From: Clostridiales bacterium
GTDB lineage: Bacteria; Bacillota; Clostridia; Oscillospirales; Oscillospiraceae
NCBI GenBank assembly: GCA_012728025.1
Contig: JAAYFX010000034.1
Location: forward strand, 1-13,916
Direction of reading: 5' to 3'
Length of the DNA stretch: 13,916 nt
Below, one piece after another: positions 8,430 to 13,916 of the stretch. Below the pieces are notes generated by a model, which was not told the origin of the DNA, did not search any database, and saw nothing but the letters and a program-made list of their open reading frames with translations. The first letter of the stretch is position 1; every line of letters starts with the position of its first letter. Made by a program: the position numbers and the translations under genes.

Positions 8430-9197
8430 TTATGGGGTTTCTATTGTTTGGACGCATATAAGCCCCAAAATGTGCTTTGCGCCTACGTTCATGCGCAAAT
8501 ATTCTTGAGAAAGCCTGCAAAGAGAAGAAAGCCGAAAGGCTGAAGCCCGATTGAGAGAGGACTTTTCCCTGAAGGCGATAATATCGCAGAGCCTAATTTG
8601 AATTGAAATTAAAAGTTCTGAAAGCTCCTGAGATGAAAGTTCCTCACAGTGGGAGCAAAAAGAGCAAAGACCTGCCCTGTCGCCTTTTTCGGCAAGGGCG
8701 ATATATTCACGGGCAAGGGGGTTCTCCTCCCGTTTTTCCTCGCCACGGAGGTTTATTTCAACGCAACGGGAGCGCACAGTGGGTAAAAGAGCGGCGGCAG
8801 AGGAGACCAGAAGAATGAAAACGGCATAGGCGGCCGGCTCCTCAAGAAGCTTTAGTGCCGCATTTTGGGCGGCCTGATTCATAGTATCTGCATCGGATAT
8901 GATATAGACCTTTTTGTCGGCGGCTTGAGGGCGAACCCAAGAATCTGACGACATTTCCCGTATTTGGTCAACCAGAAGCTCCCGCCTTTGCCGACCCTTG
9001 TCATCGGTTTTTCGGGAAATTGTGATAAGGTCCGGATTTGTTCCCCCAAGGGCATTTTTACATTGAGAGCATTTCATACAAGGGCTGCTGCCGCCTTTTT
9101 CGCAAAGAAGGCCCATGGAAAGCTCCAAGGACTTTTCTTCCCTTAATTGCGTATCGGCTGATGAAATGATATATGCATGGGACAAAGGAGTGCTCAT
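8430..9197 (-). CDS. holB: DNA polymerase III delta' subunit
   Basis: Stator subunit of the clamp loader, which helps place the sliding clamp on DNA. Using the ATG at 9197 it has 255 residues, somewhat short for the family (often about 300-330), mainly at the C-terminal collar. Visible features are the opening LSHAYIISS, a zinc motif C32-x7-C40-x2-C43-x2-C46, NPDL, a DADTM box, NAALKLLEEP (to about 121) and the sensor-like TVRSRC (140-145). The usual P-loop is replaced by SSADTQLREEKS, so no ATP binding is expected; that is typical of many delta' subunits. The frame is open 28 codons further upstream, but that stretch lies inside the preceding gene and lacks family similarity. The chosen ATG overlaps the preceding stop as ATGA, with AGGA about 10 nt upstream. 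The stop is TAA. Confidence 0.9.
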   Translation of the reverse strand: MSTPLSHAYIISSADTQLREEKSLELSMGLLCEKGGSSPCMKCSQCKNALGGTNPDLITISRKTDDKGRQRRELLVDQIREMSSDSWVRPQAADKKVYIISDADTMNQAAQNAALKLLEEPAAYAVFILLVSSAAALLPTVRSRCVEINLRGEEKREENPLAREYIALAEKGDRAGLCSFCSHCEELSSQELSELLISIQIRLCDIIAFREKSSLNRASAFRLSSLCRLSQEYLRMNVGAKHILGLICVQTIETP

Positions 9198-9499
9198 AAA
9201 CGTATCATCCTGTCTATCGGGGGGATAAAAACCGCTGAACTGTCGATTTTGATACTTTGGGGTAATTTGAAATTGCCGCAAGGCAGGGCGGATGTTAAAT
9301 CTACTACGAAATCTTTTATATTTTTATCTATTATTTTTGTTGCGGCATTTATTTTAGGGTTGTCTGCCCCTGAAAAAATCATGGTATTTTCCTGATAGGA
9401 AAACCCGCTGTAGCTATCTGTTATTGTGCAGGGGTAAGCCGCTTTTCCCGCTACAAGGTGAGCGTCTGATTTTGATGTTATTGCTATAATGAGTTTCAT
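9194..9499 (-). CDS. Divergent DarA/YaaQ-like (PII-like, possible cyclic di-AMP receptor) protein
   Basis: A 101-residue protein that I place in the DarA/PstA (YaaQ, DUF970) family, trimeric PII-like proteins that bind cyclic di-AMP. Support comes from the opening MKLIIAI, a GF..xENT segment (Gly32, Phe33, Asn38, Thr39) where the family has GGFLRAGNTT, and the ending AVFIPPIDRMIRL against the family VFVMPVDAFHQF. The order DarA-holB-ricT also matches Bacillus yaaQ-(yaaR)-holB-yaaT; YaaR is absent here. It is divergent: the central Gly-rich and Arg-containing loop is replaced, and the Gly-Gly before AVF is Ser-Ser. Ligand binding is therefore uncertain. The ATG at 9499 has GGAGG 6 nt upstream. 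Its TGA overlaps the holB ATG by four bases, implying translational coupling. No membrane segment or signal peptide. Confidence 0.75.
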   Translation of the reverse strand: MKLIIAITSKSDAHLVAGKAAYPCTITDSYSGFSYQENTMIFSGADNPKINAATKIIDKNIKDFVVDLTSALPCGNFKLPQSIKIDSSAVFIPPIDRMIRL

Positions 9500-9562
9500 T
9501 TGGAGCCTCCAGACAGAGCGGAGAGAGAATTTGCGGCAAGGGGAAATGGCCGCTTGCTTATA

Positions 9563-9591
9563 ATTTTAAACTGTTTTGCTTGTTTCGTCAA
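9563..9591 (-). promoter_or_regulatory. Sigma-A promoter of the DarA-like/holB/ricT operon
   Basis: On the - strand: -35 TTGACG (9586-9591), a 17-bp spacer and -10 TAAAAT (9563-9568), each matching consensus at five of six positions. Transcription should start near 9556. The leader of about 55 nt can form a GCGGC/GCCGC hairpin. The promoter lies within an inverted repeat (AAACTG 9568-9573 with CAGTTT 9600-9605; TTGTTT 9580-9585 with AAACAA 9593-9598), so it may be controlled by a repressor or also serve as a weak terminator for the gene upstream (inference). Confidence 0.75.
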
Positions 9592-9624
9592 CAAACAATC
9601 AGTTTTATAGAGGGTTTGCCATGG

Positions 9625-10239
9625 TTAAAGCCGCAGGTCTTTCGGGTGACAGTGAAGGGGCTTATCCTTTTTTAGAAGTTTTTCAATGGGGACTTTTGTG
9701 CAGGTTTCGGGAAAGTTTTTGGATTTTGAGCAAAGGGCCGCAAGGCAGCCGTCCACATCCGGATAGAGCTTGCAAAAAACCTCGGGGGATGGCGGAATTA
9801 TTTTGCCTTCTTCCCTGTAAAACCTTAGGGTTCTAAGGTCGCCTTCTCCTGTGAGCTTAAGGTAGCTCTCCCGCAAAGTCCAAGTTTCAAGAAAGCTTAA
9901 AGCTTCACGCTCTTTGGCTGTTGTGAGGCGGGTTATGGAAAGACTGCTGACCTTCCTGTCTAATGGCTCTGCATCTATGCCCACAGGGGACTTTGAAACC
10001 ACACAAAAAATATGAGTTTTACAGTGGCTTATAGAAAAATGTGGAGCGGGCCGTTTTGTGAAAACCGGACGGCCAAAGGCAAGCTTTTCGATGGCGGGCA
10101 GGATGGCCTTACCTGTGAAGTCTCCATAGGCATATGCCAAAAGTGAGGTGCCGAAGGCAGAGCCTCGGCTGGGGCTTAGGGGAGGATACAGGGAGTTTTC
10201 CTCATCTGCCCCCCTTATGTCGGCGTAGTATATGCGCAT
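9625..10239 (-). CDS. 4'-phosphopantetheinyl transferase, Sfp type
   Basis: Transfers the phosphopantetheine arm from coenzyme A to a serine of acyl, peptidyl or aryl carrier proteins in the cytoplasm. It has 204 residues, somewhat shorter than Sfp (about 224). Motifs in order: GRPVF (56-60), HFSISHC (67-73), VGIDAEPL with Asp89 and Glu91, and WTLRESYLKLTG (120-131) with Glu124; the two acidic residues and Glu124 should bind Mg. Sfp has KES where this has RES. The ATG at 10239 has AAAGGAGG 7 nt upstream. The stop is TAA. No polyketide or peptide synthetase is in the window, so the target carrier protein is unknown; it could be fatty-acid ACP or a natural-product system. It is separated from the next gene by 125 bp that contain that gene's own promoter. 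It is divergent from the lipoprotein operon and shares its symmetric promoter region. Confidence 0.9.
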   Translation of the reverse strand: MRIYYADIRGADEENSLYPPLSPSRGSAFGTSLLAYAYGDFTGKAILPAIEKLAFGRPVFTKRPAPHFSISHCKTHIFCVVSKSPVGIDAEPLDRKVSSLSITRLTTAKEREALSFLETWTLRESYLKLTGEGDLRTLRFYREEGKIIPPSPEVFCKLYPDVDGCLAALCSKSKNFPETCTKVPIEKLLKKDKPLHCHPKDLRL

Positions 10240-10315
10240 GATTGAGCCTCCTTTAACCGCAAAACCCAGTGATTAGATGTTAATTTGAAATCAGGGTGAT
10301 AAGGGATTTATACTT

Positions 10316-10324
10316 ATTGTATCA
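10316..10324 (-). promoter_or_regulatory. Extended -10 promoter of the phosphopantetheinyl transferase gene
   Basis: On the - strand TGATACAAT forms an extended -10 (TGn plus TACAAT at 10316-10321). The position 17 bp upstream reads TACCAA, not a consensus -35. Transcription should begin near 10309, about 70 nt before the ATG at 10239. Confidence 0.6.
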
Positions 10325-10365
10325 CAAGATATTGTGATTTGGTACTACCATTTTTAAAAGCCTTG

Positions 10366-10374
10366 TGATATAAT
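10366..10374 (+). promoter_or_regulatory. Extended -10 promoter of the lipoprotein/two-component operon
   Basis: TGATATAAT is a consensus extended -10 (TATAAT at 10369-10374). The -35 position at 17-bp spacing reads TACCAT, so recognition would rest mainly on the extended -10 or on an activator. Transcription should begin near 10381, about 38 nt before the ATG at 10419. Confidence 0.65.
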
Positions 10375-10418
10375 GTATAGGTTAAATTTTGTATTTTAAG
10401 GAAGGAGGCGGGGAGCTT

Positions 10419-11747
10419 ATGAAACGTGGGCTTATACTGGCATTGGGGCTGGTTTTTCTTTGTTTTTTTGCTGGCTGTTCCCTTTCCGATACGGACGAGC
10501 TTTACAGTCTTCCCCAGCCGCCTTATGAGTTTCTTCAGCTTCAGGGGCTTATTGACGACGAAATCGCCGCCGGCTGGGAGTATTCCGCTCCGACTATCGG
10601 CTCTTTTCGGCAAAGTGTTCAGCTGACAGACCTTAACGGAGATGGGGTAAACGAGGCTTTGGCCTTTCTTTACAGCAAGGAGATGGGGCCAAAAATTTGC
10701 GTTTACCGTAAGGGGCTTTCCGGATATGAGCTTGCCGCAACGATTGCGGGAGAGGGCACGGCCATAGGTCGGGTTGAATATGCAGACCTTGACGGTGACG
10801 GCATGGTGGAAATATTGACCACATGGAAAATGAGTGCCGATATGCGTATTTTTAAGGCTTACTCTATTGAAAACTGGACTTCTTCGCTTGTGTTTACAAC
10901 AAGCTGCACTGATTTTCAGGTGGGTGACCTTGATAAAGACGGCACACCTGATGTGGCTGTTTTAAGGCTTGACCAAAATAGCGGGTCGGTGGATGTTTTT
11001 AACGTTTCCGCTAAGGGCGAAGTTGTTAAAACCGAGGCACGGCTGTCGGCTTCTTTAAGCTCTGTTGACCGCTTTCGTATAGCCACCATAGGAGACGGCA
11101 GTCCGGCGATTTTTGTTGAGGGGCGGTATCTCGAGGGAGACGAACTTTATAACCTTACTGACATTATTGTATCTGATGAAGGGAAGCTTAAAAACATTTG
11201 CCTTGATGTTTCTACGGGGGACAGCAGGGCAAAGCGGCACTATCCGGTGTATTGCACCGATATTAACGGAGACGGTTCCCTTGCTGTTCCCTTTGCCGAA
11301 AAACTTTATTCTCAGCCAGGTTATTTGAGTGATAACTATGTCTTTGACTGGTTTCGCTATGACGCTTTAGGAAACAGTGAAGCCTGTGGATGTACCTATC
11401 ATAATTATACGGATGGTTGGTATTTTATGCTGCCTGACGAATGGAGGGATGACCTTACAGTACGCAGGGAGTCAGGGATTTCCGGAGAAAGGTCTGTGGT
11501 TTTGTCTCATTTTGATGAGGAGACACAGGAGCTTACGGATTACCTTACCATTTATGTCCTTTCGGGTGAAAACAGGAGGGACAGGGCCAAGATTGCAGGG
11601 CGGTTTACAATGCTGAATAGTGAGACTGTTATATATGCGGCAAAGTTGCATACCATAGACGACGTTCTGCCGTCTGAGGAGGCTCAAAAGGATATTACCG
11701 ACAGGTTTCATCTTATATATACGGAATGGATAACAGGCGCAGTTTAA
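10419..11747 (+). CDS. FG-GAP/VCBS-repeat-like lipoprotein, possible sensory partner of the two-component system
   Basis: A 442-residue predicted lipoprotein anchored on the outer face of the membrane. The signal peptide is MKRGLILALGLVFLCFFAGC, with the modified cysteine at 20; Phe rather than Leu at -3 is slightly atypical. Four acidic calcium-binding-like repeats follow: DLNGDG (71-76), DLDGDG (123-128), DLDKDG (170-175) and DINGDG (281-286), spaced as in FG-GAP/VCBS beta-propeller blades. The C-terminal third (about 325-442) is a different region beginning around GWYFMLPDEW, which I do not recognise. I chose the ATG at 10419, after AAGGAGG 10 nt upstream, over an in-frame TTG at 10389 that would spoil the signal peptide. 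The stop is TAA. It lies 31 nt before the response regulator gene, hence one operon. A role in sensing is inferred from context only. Confidence 0.82.
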   Translation: MKRGLILALGLVFLCFFAGCSLSDTDELYSLPQPPYEFLQLQGLIDDEIAAGWEYSAPTIGSFRQSVQLTDLNGDGVNEALAFLYSKEMGPKICVYRKGLSGYELAATIAGEGTAIGRVEYADLDGDGMVEILTTWKMSADMRIFKAYSIENWTSSLVFTTSCTDFQVGDLDKDGTPDVAVLRLDQNSGSVDVFNVSAKGEVVKTEARLSASLSSVDRFRIATIGDGSPAIFVEGRYLEGDELYNLTDIIVSDEGKLKNICLDVSTGDSRAKRHYPVYCTDINGDGSLAVPFAEKLYSQPGYLSDNYVFDWFRYDALGNSEACGCTYHNYTDGWYFMLPDEWRDDLTVRRESGISGERSVVLSHFDEETQELTDYLTIYVLSGENRRDRAKIAGRFTMLNSETVIYAAKLHTIDDVLPSEEAQKDITDRFHLIYTEWITGAV

Positions 11748-11778
11748 GTTTTGCGCCTTGCTGTTAAGGAGGGCCAAT

Positions 11779-12471
11779 TTGAAAAAGGTTCTGATTTTAG
11801 AGGACGAATCCAGCATAAGAAGCTTTGTGGTTATTAACCTGAAGCGCTCCGGCTATGAGCCGGTGGAGGCGGAAACAGGGGAGCAGGCTCTTGAGGAGCT
11901 TAAGAAAAACCCCGATATTCGTGTGGCTTTGCTGGATGTTATGCTGCCGGATATTGATGGCTTTGAGGTGTGCAGGCGCATTAGAGCCTCCGGCTCGAAG
12001 ATTGGGATAATTATGCTTACGGCGAAAAGTCAGGAGATGGATAAGGTTACGGGGCTTATGACCGGAGCTGATGACTATGTGACAAAGCCCTTTTCTCCGG
12101 CAGAGCTTACAGCACGAATAGACGCCCTTTACAGGCGAACGGGAGGCTCAGAGCAGGACGAGGCGGCAAACGGTGAGCTTGTAAGCGGCCCGTTTAAGCT
12201 TAACACCAGAAACCGCACTTTGGAGAAAAACGGCGAGAGAATAAGGCTTACCCAGATTGAATATTCCATTATGAAGCTTTTTATGGACAATGCGGGCAAG
12301 GCTCTTTCAAGAGAGGATATTTTAAACGAGGTTTGGGGCAGAAACTATTTTGGGGAGCTTAAAATTGTTGATGTGAATATTCGCAGGCTGCGCATAAAAA
12401 TTGAGGACGACCCCACCATTCCCTCTTATATCACAACGGTGTGGGGATATGGCTATAAGTGGGGGTTTTAA
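11779..12471 (+). CDS. OmpR/PhoB-family response regulator
   Basis: A two-domain transcription factor of 230 residues. The receiver domain has acidic Glu8-Asp9, phosphoacceptor Asp53 (VALLDVMLPDIDGF), Thr81 (IMLTAKS) and Lys103 (YVTKPF), all the key residues. The winged-helix DNA-binding domain (about 130-230) contains RLTQIEYSIMKLF, ALSREDILNEVWG, VDVNIRRLRIKIEDDP and the closing TTVWGYGYKW. I chose the TTG at 11779 because AAGGAGG lies 6 nt upstream and the protein then opens MKKVLILEDE; the frame extends 7 codons further to a TTG with no better site. It should be phosphorylated by the downstream histidine kinase. Targets are unknown; its own divergent promoter region carries repeats that could be its binding sites (inference). 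The stop is TAA. Confidence 0.96.
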   Translation: MKKVLILEDESSIRSFVVINLKRSGYEPVEAETGEQALEELKKNPDIRVALLDVMLPDIDGFEVCRRIRASGSKIGIIMLTAKSQEMDKVTGLMTGADDYVTKPFSPAELTARIDALYRRTGGSEQDEAANGELVSGPFKLNTRNRTLEKNGERIRLTQIEYSIMKLFMDNAGKALSREDILNEVWGRNYFGELKIVDVNIRRLRIKIEDDPTIPSYITTVWGYGYKWGF

Positions 12472-12521
12472 GATTTTTTTAAAACCTTGCCGGCTAAACT
12501 TTTACAAGGCGGTGTGAGACT

Positions 12522-13484
12522 TTGAATTTTAAAGGTATAAAGGGCAGGTGGCTGGTAAACGGCATAGCCGTTGTTTTGTTTGTTGTTGTTATTGGTATTA
12601 CCGCCTTTTCCGTTGCCATTTATAACTATAATTGCACTGCGGCACGAACCGGACTTGAAAACAAGGCTCAAACTGCCACAGAGTTTTTTACTACTTATGT
12701 TTCAAAAACTTATATGGAATATTATCAAAGTGCCTATCGCTATACAGAATCCTTTGAGGATAAGGACAGCTTGGAGCTTCAGTTTGTAAATGGAAGGGGC
12801 AGGGTTGAAGTTTCAAGTTATGGAATTTCCGCCGGCTCCTCACCGGGGACACCCGATATAGCTCAGGCTCTTGAAACGGGGGAGATTTGCTCATGGCAGG
12901 GCAAAAGCCCCTCCACAGGGGAGAGAATAATGTCTGTTTCTGCTCCTGTTCAGTATTCTGATGGCTCCATAGTTGGGGTTATGCGCTATGTTACCAGTTT
13001 AAAACTTGTTGACAGGCAGGTTTTGAGAGTTTTTTTAATAGCCTGTTCTGTGGGCTTTTTTATCATAATTATTGTGATGCTGTCGAATATGTATTTTATA
13101 AAGACCATAACAGAGCCTATTCACGGGCTTACGGGTTTGGCAAAGCAGATTGCCGAGGGCAGCTATGGTATACAGGCTGTTAAAAAGTATGATGATGAAA
13201 TTGGCGATTTGACGGATGCTATAAACGAAATGTCTGCAAAAATAAGCAAGGCTGAAAGTATGCAGACCGAATTTATTTCATCGGTTTCCCATGAGCTTAG
13301 AACCCCTCTTACGGCCATAACAGGCTGGAGTGAGACTCTTATGTATGACTCTGAAATAAAGGGGGACTCTCAAAGGGGCCTTGCCATTATTTCAAAGGAG
13401 ACGGCAAGGCTTACGAAAATGGTGGAGGAGCTTTTGGAATTTACCCGTATTCAGGACGGAAGGTTTAACCTTAACATAGAATAG
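12522..13484 (+). CDS. Sensor histidine kinase, sensor and phosphoacceptor half, ending at an in-frame TAG
   Basis: Membrane sensor kinase paired with the upstream response regulator. The 320 residues before the TAG contain a first membrane helix (about 11-33), an extracytoplasmic region of about 135 residues (35-168) that looks like a PAS/Cache-type sensor, a second helix (169-192), a HAMP linker (about 190-245) and the dimerization domain with phosphoacceptor His257 in SVSHELRTPLTAI. Translation then meets TAG at 13482-13484, just after GRFNLNIE, although the same frame continues with a complete ATPase domain. On its own this product would lack ATP binding. The start is TTG at 12522, with a weak GGCGGTG site about 7 nt upstream; part of that region can pair (CCTTG 12485-12489 with CAAGG 12505-12509), which might lower translation. 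It lies 50 nt after the response regulator. The TAG may be a true mutation, a sequencing error or a readthrough site. Confidence 0.9.
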   Translation: MNFKGIKGRWLVNGIAVVLFVVVIGITAFSVAIYNYNCTAARTGLENKAQTATEFFTTYVSKTYMEYYQSAYRYTESFEDKDSLELQFVNGRGRVEVSSYGISAGSSPGTPDIAQALETGEICSWQGKSPSTGERIMSVSAPVQYSDGSIVGVMRYVTSLKLVDRQVLRVFLIACSVGFFIIIIVMLSNMYFIKTITEPIHGLTGLAKQIAEGSYGIQAVKKYDDEIGDLTDAINEMSAKISKAESMQTEFISSVSHELRTPLTAITGWSETLMYDSEIKGDSQRGLAIISKETARLTKMVEELLEFTRIQDGRFNLNIE

Positions 13485-13916
13485 CTTAATGTTGAGGCCG
13501 AGCTTGAGGATTCTATTTTTGCCTACGGCGAGCTTTTGCGTCAGGAGGAAATTGAGCTTGATTATACTCCTTCCCAGCAGAGTATTCCACTTATTCCGGG
13601 TGATGCAGAGCGCTTAAGGCAGGTTTTTCTTAACATTCTTGACAATGCTTCAAAATACGGCAAAGTCGGAAAAAAGATTGATGTCAGCATTGAAAAACAG
13701 GGAGATTTTATTTACATAAAGGTAAGGGACTATGGCTCCGGTATATCGGCGGCGGAGCTGCCCCATATTAAAAAGAAATTCTACAAAGGAAGCTCTAAGG
13801 AAAGGGGCAGCGGCATTGGACTTGCTGTTTGCGACGAGATTGTCAGCCGTCACGGCGGAGAGCTTATAATTGAAAATGCTGAGGGCGGGGGCATTTGTGT
13901 TACTGTGAAGCTGCCC
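13485..13916 (+). pseudogene. Histidine kinase ATPase half, in frame downstream of the TAG, cut by the window end
   Basis: This is the continuation, without frameshift, of the kinase above: 144 codons with no further stop to the right edge. All ATPase motifs are present: N box NILDNASKYG, G1 box DYGSGI, F box KKFYKG and G2 box GSGIGLAV. The opening LNVEAELEDSIF matches the usual linker into this domain, where Lys, Gln or Pro often occupies the TAG position. A single base change from AAG or CAG would give TAG. I see no convincing independent start: the first in-frame candidate is a TTG near 13536, without a ribosome binding site. It is labelled a pseudogene fragment provisionally. The preserved motifs argue that any interruption is recent, or that the stop is not absolute. 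Confidence 0.8.

Larger units (their letters stand above)
10316..10374. repeat. Symmetric inverted repeat forming a divergent promoter
   Basis: Outer arms ATTGTATCACAA (10316-10327) and TTGTGATATAAT (10363-10374) are inverted copies matching at 11 of 12 positions. A central perfect palindrome TGGTA-C-TACCA (10340-10350) is centred at 10345. Each side has a 12-bp spacer between arm and centre. The two -10 boxes are equidistant (26.5 bp) from the centre. An extra TTGTGAT copy (10332-10338) pairs with the left arm to form ATCACAA-GATA-TTGTGAT, and lies 31 bp from the right-hand TTGTGAT, about three helical turns. Confidence 0.75.

Noticed and set aside
9198..9281. Longer N-terminus for HolB (28 extra codons)
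   Set aside because: The extension overlaps the DarA-like gene, has no family similarity, and the ATG at 9197 gives the ATGA overlap and a normal family N-terminus.
13482..13484. Selenocysteine insertion at the histidine kinase stop
   Set aside because: The codon is TAG, whereas bacterial selenocysteine uses TGA, and the position is a variable linker with no expected cysteine.
1..13916. CRISPR arrays, transposon ends, phage genes, tRNA or rRNA
   Set aside because: No regularly spaced repeats, transposase motifs, integrase motifs or structural RNA sequences were seen on either strand.

Overview
The window looks like chromosomal DNA of an anaerobic, moderate-G+C Clostridia member, probably an Oscillospirales/Ruminococcaceae-like Firmicute. 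This is inferred from the single-chain pyruvate:ferredoxin oxidoreductase, the Asp23-FakA pair, the DarA/HolB/RicT cluster in Bacillus-like order, strong AGGAGG ribosome binding sites and frequent TTG starts. I see no rRNA, tRNA, CRISPR array, insertion sequence or phage gene.

Layout, left to right. (1) The 3' part of a membrane-bound GGDEF diguanylate cyclase (+) runs in from the left edge and meets nifJ (-) at a 12-bp hairpin that can terminate both strands. (2) nifJ (-) starts at 4494 and is transcribed from a strong extended -10 promoter. (3) A 469-bp divergent gap separates nifJ from an Asp23/YloU-family gene and fakA (+), which end at a second bidirectional hairpin. (4) Next come four genes on the - strand, read from right to left: an Sfp-type phosphopantetheinyl transferase, a divergent DarA/YaaQ-like PII-type protein, holB (DNA polymerase III delta') and ricT (PSP1 domain). 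The last three form an operon with its own sigma-A promoter; the DarA-like gene and holB overlap by ATGA. (5) A compact divergent promoter, strikingly symmetric about position 10345, separates the transferase from a + strand operon. That operon encodes an FG-GAP/VCBS-like lipoprotein, an OmpR/PhoB-type response regulator and a membrane sensor histidine kinase.

The most noteworthy points are these. The histidine kinase reading frame is interrupted by a single in-frame TAG exactly between its dimerization/phosphoacceptor half and a fully intact ATPase half, and the TAG sits in the loop of a possible 9-bp RNA hairpin. The 59-bp divergent promoter has mirrored -10 boxes, mirrored 12-bp arms and a central palindrome. 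The DarA-like protein keeps the family fold signature but has lost much of the usual loop motif. The lipoprotein fused into the two-component operon is a candidate extracytoplasmic sensor partner.

How the genes fit together: most are housekeeping (pyruvate oxidation, fatty-acid phosphorylation, replication clamp loading, mRNA maturation, carrier-protein activation). The GGDEF protein (c-di-GMP) and the DarA-like protein (possible c-di-AMP receptor) concern second messengers, and the right-hand operon is a signal-transduction unit. I found no gene cluster that amounts to a clearly new multi-gene system.
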